From Plakobranchus ocellatus (Eukaryota > Mollusca > Gastropoda > Plakobranchidae): a DNA stretch of 31,449 nt. The stretch covers positions 700,662-732,110 of the forward strand of contig BLXT01004584.1 in the NCBI GenBank assembly GCA_019648995.1. Direction: 5' to 3'. Below, piece by piece: positions 1-9,658 of the stretch. The notes below the pieces were generated by a model, which saw only the letters and a list, made by a program, of their open reading frames with translations, had not been told where the DNA came from and made no database searches. Position numbers and translations under genes: made by a program. Each line of letters opens with the position of its first letter. The first letter of the stretch is position 1.

Positions 1-439
1 CTAAGCTTGTTATTGAACTTTTGTAATTTATCTCAAAAGAGAATGAGGAAAAGGTATCACCGATGGTGGGTGTATTAAATATTGCCTCAAACAAAGGAAA
101 TGTTTGGTGTGCATCACCATTTTATTAGACGGTTCTTTGTACGCAGTTCTTGTAAATCGCCCGAGGTCCGGGAAAACGATGGCTTGATCTTACGAATACG
201 GTGTTTCATTTGAGTATGCTTTCCTCTTGAACTCTTTTGAAATAATTTTATGAAAAAAAATGTAACAGTTTAAACTGCATTTTGAGTTTTGCAATGAAAT
301 AATGATTTTAAATTGAATTTTCTCGTAGATCGTGAAATAATCTTTAAAAAGGTGCGATAATAGCAAAAGCGCCCCCACTTGGTCAAATCATGACCGTAAT
401 TAAAGATAAAACTAATAGGTCTTAAGTAGCCAGAGAATG
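1..439. other. Non-coding, possible retroelement edge
   Basis: No gene can be supported. Around 130-190 a plus-strand reading gives a short peptide that resembles the protease-to-RT spacer of Gypsy pol, so the relic that starts near 440 may extend a little further left, but the match is too short to call. No LTR or primer binding site was seen. Confidence 0.4.
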
Positions 440-1695
440 GTTCACTATGCAGGTATCTCAGAAATAACAGAACACGTGGAGGGCATGTTCTAAACGATTT
501 GTTTTGAACCGGACAACCCCCGATATATCCTTTTGGAAGCTCTCTTGAAAAAATATTCGGATGGTTTTTTCGCGAAATTGGATTTGGATTTAGTAATTTC
601 ACAGCCGTATTGAATACAATCGAAACTGGGGAAACAACAGAGGAGGAATATCCGCACATGGAGAAAATGCTGGCAACAGATCTTATTCAGCTTTCGATGA
701 CCGATTGGGCGGCAGCACTAGTGTTCATTCATGTGCGCGATGGGACGGTTCGATGGTGCGTGGCCTACTAGACTTTAAACAAGGCAACACAAAAAAAGTT
801 TTCTTGTCGACCTATCTGCTGGTTCAGTAAATTGGATGCTGATCCAGCATACTGGTAAATTCACGTAGATGAGAAAAGGCTTGTTTTTTCGTTCGTTAAA
901 ACGTTAAATGCCGACCGGCTTATGTAACAGCCTAGAGACCTACTCAAGGGCTACAAATGTGGTTCTTCATTGACTTACTTAGAAGACAATATTATCTTTC
1001 TTAGATGATTCTGCGTTCTGGACAGAACATTCGTGGAGCATCTTCACAACCTGAAAGAAGTATTAGATCGATTCCAACAGTATAAGTTAAAGCTGAATCT
1101 GCGGAAATATAAATCATTTAAAAGAGGTGCCACTTTTTGGAGGAAGGATCAGTCAGGAACGCGTGGAGATGAAAAAAGAACCCATCAAAACTATTCAGAA
1201 AAAGCCCCGGCCTCAGACAGAAGTAAAGGAAGTGCTGTCTCGCCAACTAATGTCGGCAATATATTCCATAGTTCCGATACAATATACAAGGTAGTCGGAA
1301 CAACAACAAAAAAGTATAACTGACGGAGAGTTACAAACTCTGGCTTTAAAGATAAGCTAAGTCAACCTCCGGTTCTAGCCATACCAACGAAAAACGTTTT
1401 TTGTTTTTTTTTTTTTCTTTTTACCCTAAATACTATCGCCTCAGATGTTGCCGTCGCGGCAAAATTGGTGCATGTCAAGAGGGTCAAGAAACAGTAAATT
1501 TTTCGCTTACGCCTGAGCAGCGACAGTATTCCTATACGCGCGGTTATAAAGAAAGATCATTGTGGTTGCTGCGCTTTAGAGAGCCGCGAGGTCAGATTGA
1601 TCGATGGCTAGAAGAGTTGAGTCAGTTCGACATGGACCTTCTCTACCAGTCTAAATGCAGATGGATGCATTATCAAGAATTCCAAAAAGCTTGGG
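440..1695 (+). pseudogene. Decayed Gypsy pol relic (spacer, RT, RNase H)
   Basis: This is a plus-strand remnant of a Ty3/Gypsy pol gene. Pieces readable across shifting frames follow the normal order. First comes a spacer ending near LLKKYSDGFFAKLDLDL (about 530-590), then the RT entry region near 650-790 with DGTVRWCVAY just before a stop. A degraded RT active site (YLEDNIIF, about 985) follows where Y-x-D-D is expected, then the RT thumb (VEHLHNLKEVLDRF, about 1033). The RNase H part includes LTPEQRQYSY (about 1500), FREPRGQIDRWLEELSQFD (about 1575) and the domain end DALSRIP (about 1670). Frame changes and stops occur every 30-100 codons and a T-run interrupts 1399-1416. The loss of the second catalytic Asp makes the RT inactive. 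It is a different and older copy than the minus-strand element at 3429. No LTRs were found, and integrase is not recognisable after 1700. Confidence 0.75.
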
Positions 1696-2314
1696 ACGTA
1701 AAAATTTATTAGACCTCCTACCATGTAAAGTTGCAAATATTGTTATGGGACTAATGAGAGGTAGATTGAGCTTTTCGAAAAAGTAGGCTTCGCTGTTCCT
1801 CTAGCTCAGAGAAACTCAGGGGAATGAGTACAGTGTGTCCTCACTCATAACCAGCCAAATTCCTGGGTAGAGACAAAAACATGAACAGAGAATTCCACCA
1901 GCCATAAACAGTACCCGGATATTTCAGTCTTGTACTCGTTGTTGAGACTAGGACAAGGATTAGGAGCCAAAACCGCGCAAGAAGATTTGCCTTAGCTATT
2001 CCAATGGCATACATTCACAAAGAGGACAACTGATTGTTTAGGTCTCGTGACATACCATACGCGTACATCGCCTTCACTAGAAAGGCTATAGCAAAAAGAC
2101 AAAGACTGGACCCTATTTTTGGATTGCAAAGTTTACTCGATTGCCCCGTGTTTCTTTAGTCAAAATGTCATCGTGATCTACACAATTACATACATAAAGT
2201 TTTAAAGTTGCAATTGTGTTTTAGCCTTGCAATAATCGCATACATGTGGACAAATAAAATGCTTTGATACTGCTTGATACTTGATGCTTACTGCTCGATC
2301 TAGACAAGCGGACA
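1696..2314. other. Non-coding, no gene seen
   Basis: No supported coding region. The first 450 bases may be a further decayed continuation of the relic (integrase would be expected here), but no HHCC or DDE motif can be read in any frame. Confidence 0.4.
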
Positions 2315-2364
2315 TAAAATAAATGAATAAATAAATAAGTAAATAAATAAATAAATAAATAAAA
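2315..2364. repeat. (AAAT)n microsatellite
   Basis: A run of AAAT units with two single-base interruptions (a G in the units near 2324 and 2339). Confidence 0.95.
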
Positions 2365-2610
2365 GCTATAAATTCATCTGAATGGTCTTTAAGTTTAACT
2401 TAATTTGCACATAGATCAAACTTTATGCAACATTGGCTCAAAACCATTGTTACAGTAGCCTTCATTATTTACTTATACTCTATAGATTGGGATCGAAATA
2501 CTAGCTGAAGGCCTATGTCGTGTGTTTCTCAATAACTTCAAAAACTGTCTTTTGCATACTAAACTCTCTCTAGGCTACATTTCAAGACTATTACAGTTAC
2601 TCTTGTATTG

Positions 2611-2660
2611 AGATCTAGATCTAGAGTTCTTGATACCTTAAGATCTAGATCTAGTCTAGC
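2611..2660. repeat. AGATCTAG-rich patch
   Basis: Two blocks of alternating AGATCT and TAGATC units, 2611-2626 and 2641-2656, separated by 14 bases. The same motif recurs through the window (19379, 19745, 20655, 27616-27720, 29139, 29390, 29512). Confidence 0.8.
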
Positions 2661-3428
2661 TAAGTAGCTTGTTTTCAATCTTGCTCTCCCCCCCCTCCCC
2701 CTTTTCATTTTTAATTAGGTTGACATATTGAATCTTCTTAATTTATGAAACCGTGGTTCAAATTAAAATAATGCATATGTATACTGATAAAGGTTACCTT
2801 TGGCATAAAATGTTGAGTGGAGAAAACAGTGGATTGCCAACAGCAAAAAATTTTAATATGTAAAAGGAGAGCTGATCGGTAAATTGTTCAAAATCTTACG
2901 AACATGTGAAGCCTTTAACGTTATCGGACTTAAATCACTCTCTAAAGTCTATAAATAAAATTCTGCACTCTTTTATTCAAAAATCTTTTACAGTCTTGCA
3001 CCTACTCCGTTTTCAAATGCAACTTTTATAATGAGAATTTTTTTTCAAGCGTTGACAACGTGCCGAGATAATTTATAATACAGAAAATAAGAGAAAAAAA
3101 AAAGAAAACAAAAATTAAACTCCCTAAGTTCCATAGCAGTATGTTTAAAAAGCATCAGTGTGGAAAATCAGGAATTTTTTTTGTCTATATTACAACAGCA
3201 TTGCTATTTGCGCTCCTGCAACGCACACACACGCTTATCACCGGTATGCAAATTTATAACGCAAACAACAAATTGTCTTTTTTTAAAACGGCTTTTCATC
3301 AAAATCAAGTTTTTGTAGAAAGTCTTTATGTTCATAACATCAAATTCTCATAAATATTTACATATCTTTCATTTTAAACCTGTGTACTGTGTACTCGTTA
3401 CCATTAAAGGAATGGAAATCCAGGGTCT
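2661..3428. other. AT-rich non-coding
   Basis: A short pyrimidine block near 2685-2702, then AT-rich DNA. The longest open frame (3141-3353, plus, 70 codons) has low-complexity AT-driven composition and no recognisable motif, so no gene is called. Confidence 0.5.
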
Positions 3429-3892
3429 TTTTTATTTTTTTGTCAAAGGCCTTGCCTTGAGGTAGCCTAATTCCAACATTCTAGCCTTATATTGGCCTAG
3501 CTTTGTCCTTTCTTGCATGAGCTTTTCTTCTAGCCAGAACCTGGAAAGTAGACGTTTAGATTCTATGCTCATTTTACATGTGCTATGCCCAGCAGGCCTA
3601 GTCTTATCCTTTTTACTTTGCTATAGATAAAAGCTGAGACTGCCTGAGGATTCCTTTCTGTTACATTATATTTTATATAAATAAAATCCTTGTTTTGCTA
3701 CGAGAAACTGCACTCCAAGTTTTAGTATCCTGGAATACAAAAGTGAACTAAAATTATCTGCAGAAATGTTTTTAACATGGGGAAATGCAGACAAAGTTTT
3801 AGCCTGGTGGGTTAAACAGACAACAGGTACGTGAGCTTTAATCACAAACAACATGATCTTATTATTACAAATGAAATACACAGCCTGTTACA
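3429..3892 (-). repeat. 3' LTR-like copy 1, internally inverted
   Basis: Read on the minus strand it begins TGTAACAGGCTGTG at 3892, directly after the polypurine tract, as a 3' LTR should. It has two segments. Segment A (3892-3734) matches copies 2 and 3. Segment B (3733-3429) carries a TATA-like TATATAAATA and AATAAA, and is inverted relative to A when compared with copies 2 and 3. The junction is at 3733/3734. Either B flipped here or two partial copies were joined. Confidence 0.75.
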
Positions 3893-3908
3893 CAACCCCC
3901 CTCCCATC
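3893..3908 (-). promoter_or_regulatory. Polypurine tract of minus-strand element
   Basis: The minus strand reads GATGGGAGGGGGGTTG immediately before the TG of the LTR. A purine tract in this place primes plus-strand DNA synthesis in LTR retroelements. It overlaps the pol stop codon (TGA, 3909-3907). Confidence 0.75.
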
Positions 3909-4393
3909 AGGAAATGGTCGTCCGCGATCCATTGTCTCTGGACAAAAAATGCTGAATAATAGCCGTGGCATCCACATCTGTACCAGAAATTACTGCCAGA
4001 AGGGCGTCAATTACGGGATTGTGATCTGTCACGTACTCATTTGTGCGCATCCACATTGGAGGTTGGCGTATTCTGGTTGACCTACGTGCGGCTGGGGTAG
4101 GTGGTGATTGTGCTACTTCCCTCGGTGGTTGTGTTACTTCCCTCGGTGGTTGGCTAGCACGCTGCCTAATATAGGCAGCAGCCTCTTCCTCCTCTTCACT
4201 TTCAGAAACCTCTACCTCTAAGTCATTCTCTGTCGACCGTGAGGGTTCATGAGGGATATTTGATGGAGTTTCGGGTGGGGGAGGCTCTATCTCCTTATGC
4301 TATCTCCGGTGCAACTTCTCGAGGAGCAGGATCTCTCAACAACTGCACAGGAAGTAGAAGATTCCTGTGCAGAGTTCGTTCCCTTTCACCGTT
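3907..4393 (-). pseudogene. Gypsy pol C-terminal tail
   Basis: This continues the integrase reading frame after the TAA at 4396-4394. A second in-frame TAA is at 4297-4295, and a frame change lies near 4240. The tail has an acidic stretch (ESEEEEEAA, about 4200), a short repeated PPREV(T/A)Q motif caused by a 21-base tandem repeat near 4115-4155, and an Arg-rich segment typical of the far C terminus of Gypsy pol. It ends at the TGA that overlaps the polypurine tract. The role of such tails is not established. Confidence 0.65.
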
Positions 4394-5535
4394 TTAGGGC
4401 TTGACACGATAGATAGGTACGCTTTCTAGAGGCTGGTCCACCACAAGATAGGTATTTTCGCTCCACTTATCTTGAATTTTGTGGGGGCCTGTAAAAGCGA
4501 CTTCTTTCACAAGAACGTGGTCACCAGGAATGAGCACGGCTCCCCTGATTTTACGGTCGTGATAGGTCTTCTGCCGGGATTTATTTTTGTCCACCGTATC
4601 TCTTGCTCTGGACCATGCCCAATTCATTGCTTCCCTTACCTCCTTGGCGATTTTTGTTTGGGTCTCTCTGGGGAACAAATTGTCCACCGGTAACCTCGGG
4701 TTTCGTCCAAAGAGCAAGAAGTAAGGAGAGTATCCTGTTGCGTCACTAGGTGTAGCGTTGTATGCTAACACCAACATGCCTTTGTGCTAGGGCCAGTTTT
4801 GTTTCTTTTCTGTAGGCAAGGTGCCGAGCATCCGGATAAGGGTTCTGTTAAACCGCTCGCAAGCGCCGTTACATTGGGGATGATATGGCGTTGTGCGGGA
4901 TTTTTCTGCGCCCAAGAGGCTACAGAGTTCTTTAATTACCTTACCTACGAAGTTGGCGCCTTGGTCGGAATAAATACGTTTAGGAATTCCGAAATTCTGG
5001 CAAAAGGACAGCAGAGCTTCAGCCGTGGTCTTGGCCGACATGTTTCCAGTTGGAATAGCTCTGGCAAATCTCGTGAAGTGGTCGGTGATGACCAGAACGT
5101 ATTGGGTACCATTTTGCGCCGCATCGATTTTCACAAAATCTGTGCAGACCAACTCAAGAGGCTCTGTGGTGACTATTCCAACAAGAGGCGCGAGGTCTGG
5201 AGAGGTCTTGAACCTTACACAACGGTCGCAATTCTCTGTCCAGTCCGCCATATCTACGGTCATTCTCGGCCAAAAAACCGCTCTTGAACCAATGCTAACG
5301 TTTTCTGGTAGCCAGGATGTCCACTTTCATCATGCAGGGATTGGCATACAAGAGTGACATAGTACTGAGGGAGCACCAGCTGCTCTCCACTTGCTGTCCG
5401 TCGGTACATCACTCCCCGCCTAAGAAATAACTTAGCAAAATTGCGTTTCATAATCCCGTGCTTGGCAACTTCAGGGGCGTTGTTCAACTTCGGTAGGCGC
5501 TTTAGTCGCAGGGCTGTCATCCACACCGAGAATTT
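4394..5535 (-). pseudogene. Gypsy integrase, interrupted
   Basis: The integrase would insert the cDNA copy into chromosomal DNA. The N-terminal zinc-binding module is split: its two His are in SLHDESGHPG (about 5325) and its two Cys in NCDRC (about 5230). Between them the frame is broken at a run of six A (plus strand 5272-5277), where one more base would keep the frame. The catalytic core follows with Asp in CTDFVKID, Asp in YSDQGANF and Glu in CNGACERFN. Exactly 35 residues separate the second Asp from the Glu, so the DD35E triad is intact. An in-frame TAG at 4789-4787 follows the core. Downstream are a YNATPSDATGYSPYFLLFGR segment and a GPY/F-like C-terminal module (FTGPHKIQDKW, about 4490). 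The reading ends at TAA 4396-4394. No chromodomain is evident. Confidence 0.85.
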
Positions 5536-6060
5536 CATCCGTATTTTGAGCCTGTCTCAGTTTGGGGGAAGCTAGATGAGGCTTCATATTCTTCGTCCAT
5601 CATGTGACAATGAGCCAGTGGGATGGAGATCAAATGACAGGTAGCCTGTACAGTGGCTATGTCCATCGTTTCAAAAGGCATCCTCGACAAACCATCAGCA
5701 TCACGGTTGGCAGATCCTGGCACATATTCAATCGAGACATCGCACGCGGCCAAAGCGGCTAGCCATCTATGACCAGTGGCATCCAGCTTGGCTGTAGTGA
5801 GGACATATGTTAGAGGGTTGTTGTCAGTTTTGACGACGAACTTTGGCGCACCCCACAAGTAGTCATGGAACTTGCCTGTGTACTGGATATCTTCGTTCGG
5901 CCCTGTTCATGCCTCTGCTAGCAAATGCCACTACCTTTTTCAATCCGTTTTCCTCTCGGTATAAAATAGCACTTAATGATGCTGAAGAAGCGTCAACGTG
6001 TAGCTCGAAGGGTTTCTTGAAATCTGGGTATGCGAGAACAGGGGCGGTACACAGTTTCTA
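5535..6060 (-). pseudogene. Gypsy RNase H, internal deletion
   Basis: RNase H removes the RNA strand during reverse transcription. Reading continues in the RT frame after a TAG at 6060-6058, with the first catalytic Asp in FELHVDASS (about 6005). Near 5866 the frame jumps, and the segment normally holding the Y-x-V/T-x(3)-E-x-L-A motif, about 13 codons, is missing. The catalytic Glu is therefore absent. The remainder resumes in another frame as a GAPKFVVKTDNNPLTY segment with the next Asp, the HRWLAAL region, and the domain end NRDADGLSRMP (about 5690). It then runs into the linker to integrase, which changes frame again near 5535. The enzyme cannot be functional as it stands. Confidence 0.8.
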
Positions 6061-6867
6061 CTTCAGAGTGGAGAAGGCGGTATCATGTTCACCTGTCCAT
6101 CTCCATTTTTTAGCCAAATCATTTTTCAGAGTAGTGAGGGGAAGTGCTAGCTTTGAAAAATCCTTCACAAACCGGCGATAGTAACTAGCAAAACCCAGAA
6201 AAGAGGCCAATTCTTTGTTGTTCCTCGGCGTTTTCCATTGTCGGACTTTTTGCACTTTTTCAGGGTCTGTATGAATCCCGGCTTCTGAGACCTGATATCC
6301 AAGGAAAGAGATTTCTCGTTGCAGTAACTCGCACTTCTGGGGTGCTAATTTCAGACCGCAGTCTCGGAGTCTGCAGAAAACTTTCCTCAATTTTTCTAGA
6401 TGTTCTTCCACAGTTCTTGAAAAGACGATAATGTCATCTATGTAAACGAACATATCTTTCAGATTGATATCATCAAAACAATCTTCCATCACCCTTTGGA
6501 AGGTGGCTGGGCTGTTACAAAGACCGAAGGCTAATCTATTATGTTCGTAGAACCCCAGAGGACCTACGGTGAAGGCCGTTCTTTCTTTGTCTTCCTCTGC
6601 AATCTCGATTTGATGATACCCAGACTTAAGGTCGAGTCGTGAGAATAAAGCAGCTCCTTTTAACGAATCCAGTATCTCTTCAATCCTTGGTAGACAATAG
6701 TTGTCTTTCTTGGTGCGAATGTTTAAGAGTCGATAATCAACACATAATCGAAGTCTTCCATCCTTTTTGCGGCAACAGACCACAGGCGAACTAAAAGGAG
6801 ATTTTGAAGGGCGAATAACGCCGCTAGCTTCGAGTTGACGCAAATGATCGGCCACCTCTTCAAGCAT
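6058..6867 (-). pseudogene. Gypsy reverse transcriptase
   Basis: This is the best preserved part of the element, 269 codons without interruption from 6867 to the TAG at 6060-6058. It would copy element RNA into DNA inside virus-like particles. From the Met at 6867 the visible RT motifs are KSPFSSPVV (residues 22-30), KKDGRLRLCVDYRLLN (34-49), FSRLDLKSGYHQI with the first catalytic Asp at 79, LAFGLCNSPATFQRVM (112-127) and the active site YIDD at 142-145. The CELLQREISFLGY thumb region and the RNase H-proximal FLGFASYYRRF follow. The protein upstream of 6867 is not a true start: about ten codons normally found before this point are missing by deletion, which also shifts the frame. Family assignment to Ty3/Gypsy is secure. 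Confidence 0.92.
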
Positions 6868-7100
6868 ATGTGGGGGTGTTCATCCGTCAGGTCAATCTTG
6901 TGCTTTACACCGTCATAATGACCTAAATCTAAGTCTTTTTGTGTGAACATGTCTTTCCATTCATTTAATAACTCCTGGAGACTTTCTCGCTCTGAAGGTG
7001 AAATATGCACACGGCTTATATCTGGAAGCACTGGACTTTCTGAGTCAACCATAGATGCTACTGTGATAGGAGGCAACTGAGCTACCTGTGTCCCCGGCAC
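6868..7100 (-). pseudogene. Gypsy pol spacer between protease and RT
   Basis: A minus-strand frame reads from about 7100 to the deletion at about 6870. It includes SERESLQELLNEW, the FTQKDLDLGHYDG motif and VKHKIDLTDEHP, the usual pre-RT linker of Gypsy pol that ends just before the RT fingers. Immediately after DEHP about ten codons are missing and the frame shifts into the RT frame. The start of this frame at 7100 is a break from the protease frame, not a natural start codon. Confidence 0.75.
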
Positions 7101-7765
7101 TAAACGGATTGTATGATTGGAATATTGTGAAGGCTAATAAACAAGGACTTTTCCGAGTTCAAAACGTGGAGAGCAGGCAAAACATCAAGTTCCTTTACCT
7201 TAGGGTTAGACATTCTCTCAACCAAGGCATTTGTTTGGGGATGACTTACATATTTTCGCAATTTTACATGTCCCTGATAGAGGAGAGCAGCAAGAACTCC
7301 TCCCTGCTCTTGTAGCAATCGATCGCGATGAGTGATACATTGATATACCCTTTGAAGCCCCTCATCCTTTAGTTCAGTCGCGGGTCTGTTTTTGAAAAGC
7401 CGCTCCAAGTTGTTTGTTCCCAGCAAGATCGAGACGGACTTACTGTGGGCATGGTCAGGCACTACTAAATACAAACAGGAATCTTTCATTGTGGTAGACG
7501 CAACATCAATTACAGCGCAGCCAATATAAGGTAACGCTTGTCCATTAGCACACTCCACATTAATCATTTCAGTCATCGGCTTTACATATGCTCCTAAACC
7601 GATAGCCATCGAATGTGTAATTGTAGAAACGGTGGCCCCTGTATCAAGAAGTGCAGAATGATGTTGTCGATTTATAAAGATGGGCACTAGCGTCGATGGC
7701 CCGACAGAGCCGGTCGTGTTGTCGCCTGCGGGTTGCCCTCCTCCACAGGCCGGTTGGAGTTTAAA
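7100..7765 (-). pseudogene. Gypsy pol protease region
   Basis: The retropepsin would cut the Gag-Pol polyprotein. The frame is open from the slippery site at 7765 through LLDTGATVSTI, where the DTG active site lies at 7645-7637, to a segment resembling the second half of the protease fold (SVSILLGTNNLERLF, about 7425). After that the sequence (HRDRLLQEQGGVLAALL onward) is less typical and ends at a stop at 7102-7100, before pol resumes in another frame. There is no need for an ATG here because the frame relation to gag is -1, consistent with synthesis as a Gag-Pol fusion. The Met at 7687 is probably internal. Confidence 0.8.
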
Positions 7766-8629
7766 GGCTTAAAACGCATAGGTTGGTTTCTACATCCACG
7801 CGCAATGTGTCCAGGCTGGCCACATCTAAAGCAGGTTGTTGGGCCTCTGCTTCTGTTAGGCTCTGTCCATGTAAGGTTTGGGCGCACCGAAGTCGGCATT
7901 GAGGCTCTGGGCACGACAAAATTGCGTGCAGGGGTGGCGGAAGTAAAACTGTTGGCGTGATTCTAATGAATAGCTGCTGGAGAATGAGAGGAAGTCTCTT
8001 TAAGTGCTCTTATTTCCGCAGTTAGTTGGCCTACTTGGGATCTTAGCTCAGCAATCTCCGTGATTTGTGCAGCATGTACTTGAGCAGTGGTAGCTATCCC
8101 GGCGTTTCACCTCAAGGGACAGCTGATCAAACGTAAGTGCCTTATTTTCCAACAAGAATCCTGTAATCAACTTGGTTTGTGGTTTAAGACCTGCACAAAA
8201 CGCTTCTTTTAATAAAGCATTTAGCTCTTTTTGTTCAACACGGCCAAGAGTCACTGCTTGGTGGGCCGTGTCCTCTAGCCGTTGGGCAAATGAACCTGCA
8301 TCTTCAGTTTCAGCCTGCTTCATGCTATAGAACGTTGCCATGACAGTGTTCAGCGATAGAATATGTCCGTAGACTGATTTGAACTTGGCCATGATGGTTG
8401 CTAGCGATGCGTCCGTCCCTAGGTTCATGAGAGTTCTTGAGGCTTGCCCTCTTAGACTTCGCCTTATGAGCAGTTTTACTTCATCTTCCGGCCATGCCTC
8501 TTTGATAAGACACTGCACTTCGAATTCCCATTGATCAAAACTACAATCTTTCGACTCTCCAGTAAAAACAGGGAGTCTTGGCATCACCTTTGTCATTCCG
8601 AATTTGGTATCTTTGTCCTCGGCTGTCAT
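7687..8629 (-). pseudogene. Gypsy gag, frameshifted
   Basis: Gag forms the particle that packages element RNA. The Met at 8629 opens MTAEDKDTKFG, followed by PRLPVFTGESKDCSFDQWEF and a helical capsid-like domain (about 8550-8110) that resembles the retrotransposon gag fold shared with PNMA/Arc-type proteins. A frame change near 8100 moves into a coiled, Gln-rich stretch (QVGQLTAEIRALKE). An in-frame TAG follows at 7965-7963, then a basic region with one CCHC knuckle, C-x2-C-x4-H-x4-C at 7833-7792 (CFRCGQPGHIARGC). The gag frame ends at TAG 7689-7687, overlapping the protease frame by about 76 bases. The start is chosen because it is the first Met and directly follows a stop-rich leader. Confidence 0.8.
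7724..7765 (-). promoter_or_regulatory. Candidate -1 ribosomal frameshift site
   Basis: The minus strand carries TTTAAAC at 7765-7759, phased as T TTA AAC in the gag frame, which is the X XXY YYZ form. It lies 26 bases after the CCHC knuckle. Slipping back one base enters exactly the open frame that leads to the DTG protease. Eight bases downstream a GCCTG (7750-7746) can pair with CAGGC (7728-7724) around a 17-base loop. The gag stop is 7689-7687. The heptamer is a known class of slippery site; its use here is inferred. Confidence 0.7.
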
Positions 8630-8950
8630 TATTAAAACTCATCCTTGTCTATTTTCAAGCTTACGCTTATTAAATGACCAAAGGGCACAAACGCCAGAAC
8701 ACCCACAAAGATACACACAACAGCTCATAGACGCAAAAGAAAGGTCCGAGAGTAAAAGATGTAAAGAGGAAGGTCGAGATAGGGAGGAGAGTACACCCGC
8801 TAAGGACTGCCCAAGGACCCTTCTATCTTTACCGAAAGTTACTGTTAGCTTTCTGGATATAATTAGGTTCAATACTCTATCTCTGTAATTTTTTAGATCC
8901 TTTTCAGTAAAAACAGAGACCCTGTTTAATTGTTATTTTGTTCAATATTG
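8630..8950 (-). other. Leader of minus-strand element
   Basis: Between gag and the LTR-like copy 2 lies about 320 bases without a supported open frame. It would be the 5' untranslated leader. No clear tRNA-complementary primer binding site was identified next to an LTR end, which leaves the 5' structure unresolved. Confidence 0.5.
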
Positions 8951-8983
8951 TGTCACTGCAACCGATCCTATCAATTCCAGATG
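8951..8983 (+). repeat. Direct repeat S, left copy
   Basis: A unit beginning TCACTGCAACCGAT and ending near TCAATTCCA. It matches 9458-9491 with a few substitutions and one indel, and so flanks LTR-like copy 2 on its left. Confidence 0.65.
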
Positions 8984-8994
8984 GGAGGAGATTG

Positions 8995-9457
8995 TGTAAC
9001 AGGCTGTGTATTTCATTTGTAATAATAAGATCATGTTGTTTGTGATTAAAGCTCACGTACCTGTTGTCTGTTTAACACACCAGGCTAAAACTTTGTCTGC
9101 ATTTCTCCATGTTAAAAACATTTCTGCAGATAATTTTATTTCACTTTTGTATTCTTTATTTTTGTGTCAAAGACCTTGCCTTGAGGTAGCCTTATTCCAA
9201 CGTTCTAGCCTTATATTGGCCTAACTTTGCCCTTTCTTGCATGAGCTTTTCTTCTAGCCAGAACCTGGAAAGTAGACGTTTAGATTCTATGCTCATTTTA
9301 CATGTGCTATGCCCAGCAGGCCTGGTCTTATCCTTTTTACATTGCCATGGATAAAAGCTGAGATTGCTTGAGGATTCCTTTCTGTTACATTATATTTTAT
9401 ATAAATAATATCCTTGTTTTGCTACGAGAAACTACACTCCAAGTTTTAGTATCCTGG
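8995..9457 (+). repeat. LTR-like copy 2, plus orientation
   Basis: Begins TGTAACAGGCTGTG and consists of segments A (8995-9154) and B (9155-9457). B contains TATATAAATA near 9404. A purine-rich stretch (GATGGGAGGAGATTG, 8980-8994) precedes it, as before copy 1. Its orientation opposes the coding region at 8629 and copy 3 at 10710. A perfect 8-base inverse of the start, CTGTTACA, lies at 9384-9391, so the true LTR end could be there. Confidence 0.75.
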
Positions 9458-9491
9458 TTCACTGCAACTGATGCCATATCAATTTATTCCA
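9458..9491 (+). repeat. Direct repeat S, right copy
   Basis: TTCACTGCAACTGATGCC and following bases. It repeats 8951-8983 directly and occurs inverted at 10677-10709 next to copy 3. Confidence 0.7.
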
Positions 9492-9592
9492 ACCCTTATC
9501 GGGTGCCTATTCCAAAAGAACTTTAAAATTGTACTGCTTTTTTCTTATTGGTGAACTGATTTTACACATTAAGCATTCCATTCAGTCAGTTA

Positions 9593-9596
<4 letters not shown>

Positions 9597-9658
<62 letters not shown>
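9597..9658. repeat. (TTA)n microsatellite
   Basis: About 20 uninterrupted TTA units. Confidence 0.97.

Larger units (their letters stand above)
3429..9457 (-). mobile_element. Minus-strand Ty3/Gypsy retrotransposon, defective
   Basis: The sequence shows, read on the minus strand, a leader, gag (8629-7687), protease, RT, RNase H, integrase (ending near 4394), a pol tail ending at 3907, a purine tract at 3908-3893 and an LTR-like start at 3892. This is the usual Gypsy order PR-RT-RH-IN. The 5' boundary is unclear: LTR-like sequence at 8995-9457 lies in the antisense direction, while the copy at 10710-11170 has the sense direction expected of a 5' LTR. The element might therefore be 7.7 kb long (3429-11170) with later insertions. 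Many breaks make it non-autonomous. Confidence 0.8.

Noticed and set aside
1720-2160. Integrase continuation of the first relic
   Set aside because: No HHCC or DDE motif could be read in any frame, so it was left out of the relic.
4784-5357. Plus-strand open frames of 110-167 codons
   Set aside because: They are antisense shadows of the integrase core, which has clear motifs on the minus strand.
8604-8888. Open frames over the gag leader on both strands
   Set aside because: They have no motif and lie in the expected untranslated leader.
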